Below are positions 30,419 to 34,517 of a stretch of 34,517 bases of DNA, piece by piece. The DNA is from Actinomycetota bacterium (GTDB lineage Bacteria > Actinomycetota > Acidimicrobiia > IMCC26256 > PALSA-610). The translations under genes were made by a program, and so were the position numbers. Positions within the stretch are counted from its first letter, which is position 1, and every line of letters starts with the position of its first letter. The notes under the pieces were generated by a model. The model saw only the letters and a list, made by a program, of their open reading frames with translations, was not told the origin of the DNA and did no database searches. The DNA lies in NCBI GenBank assembly GCA_003134555.1, contig PLBO01000151.1:253618-288134 (forward strand), given 5' to 3'.

Positions 30419-32100
30419 TCGTCGACGAAGCGCGCGTCGCCGAGTCCGAGCACCTCGATCCGCGGCGGTGGGTCGCGCTCCTCGTCGTTCTCATGGCCGC
30501 GTTCATCGTGGTGCTCGACAACACCGTGCTCAACGTCGCGATCCCGACGATCCGCGCCGAGTTCCACACGACCCTTCCGTCACTCCTCTGGGTGGTTACG
30601 GGCTACGCGCTCACCTTCGCGACGCTGCTGATCATCGGCGGACGACTCGGCGATATCTACGGTCACCGGCGCATCTTCGTGATCGGCGCCGCGCTCTTCG
30701 GTGTGGGATCGCTGGTCGCGTCCGTGTCGACGTCGGTACCCCAGCTCGTCGTCGGCGAGGCGATCATCGAAGGTATCGGTGCGTCGCTCATGTTGCCGTC
30801 GACGCTCGCGATCCTCTCGACGACCTTCAAGGGTCGCGAGCGGGCCACTGCATTCGCGGCATGGGGCGCGACCGCGGGCGTGGCCGCCGCGTTCGGACCG
30901 GTCGTCGGCGGCTTCCTGACGTCGAACTACTCGTGGCGTTGGTCGTTTCGCATCAACGTGATCATCGCCCCGCTCGCGATCATCGGCGCGCTCTTGTTCA
31001 TGCGGCGCGGCGAGCGGACCGAGCGCCGGATCCCACTCGATCTGCTCGGCGCGGCGTTGATTGCGGTGGGCATGTTCCTGTTGGTGTTCGCGCTCAGCGA
31101 GGGCAGCACATACGGCTGGGGGACGCCGCTGAAGGATTTCTCGCTGTTCGAGCTCGTCGTGTGGCCGGTCACGAGGCCGATCTCGATCATGCCGATCGTG
31201 CTTGCGGTAGCGATCGGGGTCCTGATCGCGTTCTACTTTGCCGAGCGCGCGAAGGAGCGGCGTGACGCCTACCCACTGTTCCCGTTCGCGCACCTGCGGA
31301 TCAAGACGTACCGCTATGGCCTCCTCACCGGCCTCGTGCTCGCGATGGGCCAGTTCGGCCTGAGCTTCGTGCTCCCGGTGTTCCTGCAGGGTGCGCGGCT
31401 CCTGACTCCGCAACAGAACGGTTGGTGGCAGTTCCCGACGGGCGTGTTCATCATCCTGGGTGCGCAGATCGGCGGCCGGCTCATCCGGGCGGTGGGAACG
31501 ACCGTCGTCGTTCGGCTCGGGTTGTTCTCGTACGTGGCCGGATTAGTGCTGATCTTCCACGCGGTGTCACTCGAGATCACCGTGTGGCGACTCCTGCCCG
31601 GTCTCGCGTTCTACGGGGTCGGCATCGGCTTCGCCGGCGCGCAGCTCACGAACGTCGTGATGTCGGAGGTGCCGGCGGAAAGCTCCGGAGTAGCGAGCGG
31701 AGCCAACACGACAGTTCGCCAGGTCGGCGCCGCGTTGGGTGTCGCCATGATCGGCTCGTTGCTCAGCGTGCAGATCCTGAGCCAGGCGGTGACCCGGATC
31801 CGCGCGGCCGCGCTCCCGGTCGCGGTGAAGGCCCAGGCGTTGGCAGGCGTGCACGCCCAGGGCGCGTTCTACAAGCCGCCGGCATCGACGAGCCCGCACG
31901 ACACCACGATCCTGCAGCACGCGTTGCGCACGAGCGTTGTCGACGGAGCGCGCGTCGCACTCCTCTTCGCGGTGGTGGTCGTCGCAGTGGGGGCGCTGCT
32001 CTCGTTCCTCATTCCGCGGGTCGCGGCCCCGACGGCGCGGGCCGCCGATCGTCTCGAACCCCTCGAACCCCTCGACGTCGACCCGGCCCTCCTCGCCTGA
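30415..32100 (+). CDS. DHA2-family MFS drug exporter, co-translated with tetR
   Basis: A 561-residue 14-span exporter with D-N-T-V-L-N-V-A-I-P-T-I at helix 1, W-V-V-T-G-Y-A-L, and G-G-R-L-G-D-I-Y-G-H-R-R. It differs from the divergent exporter enough to have its own substrate range. I choose the GTG at 30415, whose GTGA overlaps the tetR stop; a longer frame to 29929 is a shadow of the tetR gene. Likely induced together with the divergent exporter when the repressor binds drug. Confidence 0.92.
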   Translation: MIVDEARVAESEHLDPRRWVALLVVLMAAFIVVLDNTVLNVAIPTIRAEFHTTLPSLLWVVTGYALTFATLLIIGGRLGDIYGHRRIFVIGAALFGVGSLVASVSTSVPQLVVGEAIIEGIGASLMLPSTLAILSTTFKGRERATAFAAWGATAGVAAAFGPVVGGFLTSNYSWRWSFRINVIIAPLAIIGALLFMRRGERTERRIPLDLLGAALIAVGMFLLVFALSEGSTYGWGTPLKDFSLFELVVWPVTRPISIMPIVLAVAIGVLIAFYFAERAKERRDAYPLFPFAHLRIKTYRYGLLTGLVLAMGQFGLSFVLPVFLQGARLLTPQQNGWWQFPTGVFIILGAQIGGRLIRAVGTTVVVRLGLFSYVAGLVLIFHAVSLEITVWRLLPGLAFYGVGIGFAGAQLTNVVMSEVPAESSGVASGANTTVRQVGAALGVAMIGSLLSVQILSQAVTRIRAAALPVAVKAQALAGVHAQGAFYKPPASTSPHDTTILQHALRTSVVDGARVALLFAVVVVAVGALLSFLIPRVAAPTARAADRLEPLEPLDVDPALLA

Positions 32101-32104
32101 CCCA

Positions 32105-32171
32105 TTCGCGCCCAACTGTTGGGTGCAAAAACGGGCGCGTGGGACCGGTTTCGCGCCCAACTGTTGGTGCA
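32105..32171. repeat. Twin palindromic repeat (two copies)
   Basis: Two near-identical copies of TTCGCGCCCAACTGTTGG(G) followed by TGCA, at 32105-32127 and 32150-32171. Each contains the palindrome CCCAACTGTTGG(G) and can fold into a short hairpin. The first is followed by a run of A on this strand (T on the other). They lie right after the exporter stop, in a 144-bp interval before the next gene. Confidence 0.75.
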
Positions 32172-32244
32172 GGTCTGGGTGGGGGGAAGTGAGGAATGCG
32201 GCAAGCGGCTCATCCGGGTCGGGTTTGGGCCGATTCTGGACGGG

Positions 32245-34517
32245 ATGGTTGCGCGGAACCGGCGGTCGGTGGTGGCGGCGACTTCGACGGTGTTCGTCCT
32301 CGTCACGTTCATCTTGCTCGGATTTAGCGAACGCGGCGCGGCCGCGGTCGACGCCAACGCTCCCGTCCTCGCGTCGCTCGCGATCACGCCGACGACGGTC
32401 GACACGTCCGCGGGTCCGGCGGTCGTCACGATGACCGCGCGTCTCACCGACGAGACGAGTCCCTCGATCGGCGGCGCCGCGCCCCTCAGCCGGATCGTTC
32501 TCACCGGACCGGGTGGTCAGCAGCAGGCGATCGCCTACCTGTCGCAGGCGCAACGGATCTCGGGGACGGCGGCCGATGGCGTCTACCGCTCGACGTTGAC
32601 CATCCCGTGGCACGCGGAACCGGGCCGGTGGAGCGCCTCGGCCGTCCTCGTCGACATATCCGGCAACACGCGGTCGATGAGCACGGCCAATCTCGCCGCC
32701 GCGGGCTTTCCTGCGGCGGTCGACCAGACCGGCGCGGGCGACACCACCGCGCCGCAGCTCGTCGCGCTCGGGCTCTCGCCCGCCGGCGTCGACACCTCGC
32801 TGCAGTCCGCGACGATCACGGTGAGCGTGCACGCCGTCGATGACCTGAGTGGTGTGTCCGACGGCGTTGCGAAGGCCGCGAGCCAGGTCGTGCTTCGGGG
32901 GCCGAGCGGTGCGCACCACGCGCGGGCGACGCTCAGTGTCGACCATCGCACGGCGGGCGATGCCCTGGACGCGACGTTCGTGGTCGCGGTCACCCTGCCG
33001 CGCTGGTCGGAGCAAGGCGTGTGGACGGTGGAGGGCGTGACGCTCGTCGACCAGGTCGGAAACAACCAGACGTGGACCGCGCCCGGCGTGTCGTTCACGC
33101 AGACCGGCATCGGTGACACGTCGGCGCCACAGATCCGTTCCTTCTCCATGGCGACGACGACCGCCGACGTGCGCGCGACCTCGGCTTCGATCGTGATGCA
33201 GGGTCGTATCGTCGACGACATCTCCGGCGCGGCCGACGGACTCGTCGACTCGCCGACCTCGGTCGTGTTCGCGTCACCCTCGGGACGGCAGCGGCTGACC
33301 GTGCCGTTCGGCGCCGCGCAGCGCGTGTCAGGTAACGGACTCGACGGCAACTACTCGATCACCGCGACGGTGGCGGCCCATGCCGAACCCGGCGTGTGGA
33401 CGATGGCGGACGCATGGCCGACGGACCGGGCCGGAAACGTCGGTCACCTCACGGCGGCGGACTGGGCCGCGAAGACCTTCGGTGGCTCCTTCACGGTCGT
33501 GTCCGATACGCCCCCCGACACCGGCCCGACGGTTCCCCCCACTCCGACGACGACGACGACCTCGTTCGATCCGTCGACCACGACGACAACCTCGTTCGAT
33601 CCGTCGACCACGACGACGACGGACGCGGGCGCCACGACGACCACACTCGATCCTTCGTCCACCACGACGACCTCGTTCGATCCGCTCGGCTCGACGACGT
33701 CGACGGACGCGGGCGCCACGACAACGACGCTCGGCGCGTCGACCTCGACGACGACGCTCGATCCGTCGACTACCACCACCGCCCCGGATCCGACCACGAC
33801 GGTCCCCGGCGAGAGCACCACGACGACGTCGGCAGGGGACACGACCTCGACGTCGGCGCCGGACGAGACGACGACGACCGTGACGACGCCGGCCTCCACG
33901 TCGACGTCGACCTCCACGTCGGAGTCGACGTCAACATCGACTTCGACCGTCGCGGTCGGAACGACGACCAGCACGGTCACGCCCGCAACCACGACAACCA
34001 CGACCACCACGACGGTCCCGATCCACACGGATTCGAACGGTCCGCCGCACGTTCGACGAGCGAACGGCTACTGGTTCGCGACCACAACCGGCCAGGTCGT
34101 CGGCTTCGGCGCCGCCGCGCGTTCGAGCGTCGCGACCGGCAGCGTCGGCTGGACCGATCGCGTCGTCGGGATCGCCACCACTCCTTCGGGCAACGGTTAC
34201 TGGCTGGCGACGGCGCAGGGTGACATTCGGTCGTACGGCGACGCGCGTTCCTTCGGCTCGATGTTCGGCCGACCGCTCGCCAAGCCCATCGTCGGGATCG
34301 CGGCAACGCCGAACGGGAACGGGTACTGGCTCGTCGCGACCGACGGTGGGATCTTCAGTTTCGGCAACGCGCGCTTCTACGGGTCGACGGGCGCCATCCA
34401 TCTGAACCAGCCGATCGTGGGCATGACGTCTACCCCGAGCGGCCGCGGCTACTGGTTCGTCGCCGCCGACGGCGGCCTGTTCAGCTACGGCGATGCCCGC
34501 TTCCTCGGCTCGATGGG
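32245..34517 (+). CDS. Large secreted repeat protein with Ig-like domains, Thr/Ser linker and GYW(L/F) repeats (3' end cut)
   Basis: An open frame of at least 757 residues that runs off the window. A signal peptide has R-N-R-R then a hydrophobic stretch and an A-A-A cleavage region (about 1-34). Three related beta-sandwich-like units follow (about 40-145, 165-280, 290-405), each with a D-x-S-G or D-x-x-G-N loop. A 170-residue Thr/Ser-rich linker (about 422-592) includes a 30-bp tandem repeat. From residue 608, four N-G-Y-W-L/F units at 42-43 residue spacing each hold a G-(D/N)-A-R-x-x-G-S ending. I recall this repeat from Acidimicrobiia surface proteins. The function may be surface binding. 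The ATG fits the signal peptide; GTG at 32179 is in frame upstream. Confidence 0.85.
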   Translation, partial: MVARNRRSVVAATSTVFVLVTFILLGFSERGAAAVDANAPVLASLAITPTTVDTSAGPAVVTMTARLTDETSPSIGGAAPLSRIVLTGPGGQQQAIAYLSQAQRISGTAADGVYRSTLTIPWHAEPGRWSASAVLVDISGNTRSMSTANLAAAGFPAAVDQTGAGDTTAPQLVALGLSPAGVDTSLQSATITVSVHAVDDLSGVSDGVAKAASQVVLRGPSGAHHARATLSVDHRTAGDALDATFVVAVTLPRWSEQGVWTVEGVTLVDQVGNNQTWTAPGVSFTQTGIGDTSAPQIRSFSMATTTADVRATSASIVMQGRIVDDISGAADGLVDSPTSVVFASPSGRQRLTVPFGAAQRVSGNGLDGNYSITATVAAHAEPGVWTMADAWPTDRAGNVGHLTAADWAAKTFGGSFTVVSDTPPDTGPTVPPTPTTTTTSFDPSTTTTTSFDPSTTTTTDAGATTTTLDPSSTTTTSFDPLGSTTSTDAGATTTTLGASTSTTTLDPSTTTTAPDPTTTVPGESTTTTSAGDTTSTSAPDETTTTVTTPASTSTSTSTSESTSTSTSTVAVGTTTSTVTPATTTTTTTTTVPIHTDSNGPPHVRRANGYWFATTTGQVVGFGAAARSSVATGSVGWTDRVVGIATTPSGNGYWLATAQGDIRSYGDARSFGSMFGRPLAKPIVGIAATPNGNGYWLVATDGGIFSFGNARFYGSTGAIHLNQPIVGMTSTPSGRGYWFVAADGGLFSYGDARFLGSM
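33551..33610 (+). repeat. 30-bp tandem repeat (two copies) in the Thr/Ser linker
   Basis: 33551-33580 and 33581-33610 differ at only one base and encode a repeated T-T-x-S-F-D-P-S-T unit. Further degenerate copies follow to about 33700, which suggests expansion and contraction in the linker. Confidence 0.9.

Noticed and set aside
1-34517. tRNA, rRNA, CRISPR arrays, insertion sequences or prophage genes
   Set aside because: I saw no tRNA-like cloverleaf sequence, no regularly spaced direct repeats with unique spacers, no transposase motifs with terminal repeats, and no phage structural genes.

Overview
This is a high-GC, gene-dense bacterial chromosome segment with about 35 protein-coding genes, no RNA genes, no insertion sequence and no CRISPR array. 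It looks like an actinobacterium, most likely of the Acidimicrobiia or a relative. The reasons are: very high GC with GTG and TTG starts; many start/stop overlaps (GTGA, TTGA, ATGA); several -10 boxes placed 6-8 nt before a start codon (leaderless transcripts); a mycothiol-dependent-isomerase-like protein, a LigD-type polymerase and an F420-ligase-like protein; and, at the right edge, a secreted protein with 42-residue GYW(L/F)-type repeats that I associate with Acidimicrobiia. The taxon is an inference.

Layout, left to right. 1-735: 3' part of a Nudix hydrolase/regulator. 884-2149: cytochrome P450. 2136-4963 (minus): a five-gene operon of YqgE/AlgH, DUF6457, a Rieske protein and two double-hotdog thioesterase-like proteins, most joined by start/stop overlaps. 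5017-6396: FAD-linked 2-hydroxyacid oxidase. 6527-9571 (minus): KimA-like APC transporter fused to an OB-fold, then a PPOX-family flavoprotein. 9664-12559 (minus): a flavin electron-transfer operon of two membrane-anchored Pro/Thr-rich proteins, ApbE and a ferric-reductase-like cytochrome. 12638-15138 (minus): asparagine synthase coupled to an F420-ligase-like protein. 15213-16932 (minus): DUF2461 and a LigD polymerase.

16977-18052 is a two-gene module, a basic helical protein plus an AbiEii-like nucleotidyltransferase, behind a leaderless promoter that sits inside an inverted repeat. It resembles a toxin-antitoxin or abortive-infection pair. 18053-19614: divergent mycothiol-isomerase-like protein and XRE/MmyB-type regulator. 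19689-21864: a small unknown protein, a TetR regulator with a perfect operator, and the amidohydrolase it faces. 21880-22710: PLDc_N membrane protein, cold-shock protein and terminator. 22715-23947: membrane polysaccharide deacetylase.

24012-27680 is a zinc-type ABC transporter operon (lipoprotein, His-tailed ATPase, permease) behind a Zur-like palindrome, with an overlapping NYN-LOTUS RNA-binding/nuclease-like gene at its end. 27720-27875 is a 51-residue basic protein. 27930-32100 holds two DHA2 drug exporters around a TetR gene with a two-site operator. 32245 to the end is the large secreted repeat protein, cut by the window edge.

The best candidates for something undescribed are the ApbE/cytochrome operon, whose two companion proteins share a GAST motif just after their membrane anchor; the nucleotidyltransferase pair with its compact operator; and the link between zinc transport and the NYN-LOTUS protein. 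All functions come from reading motifs by eye; no database search was run.
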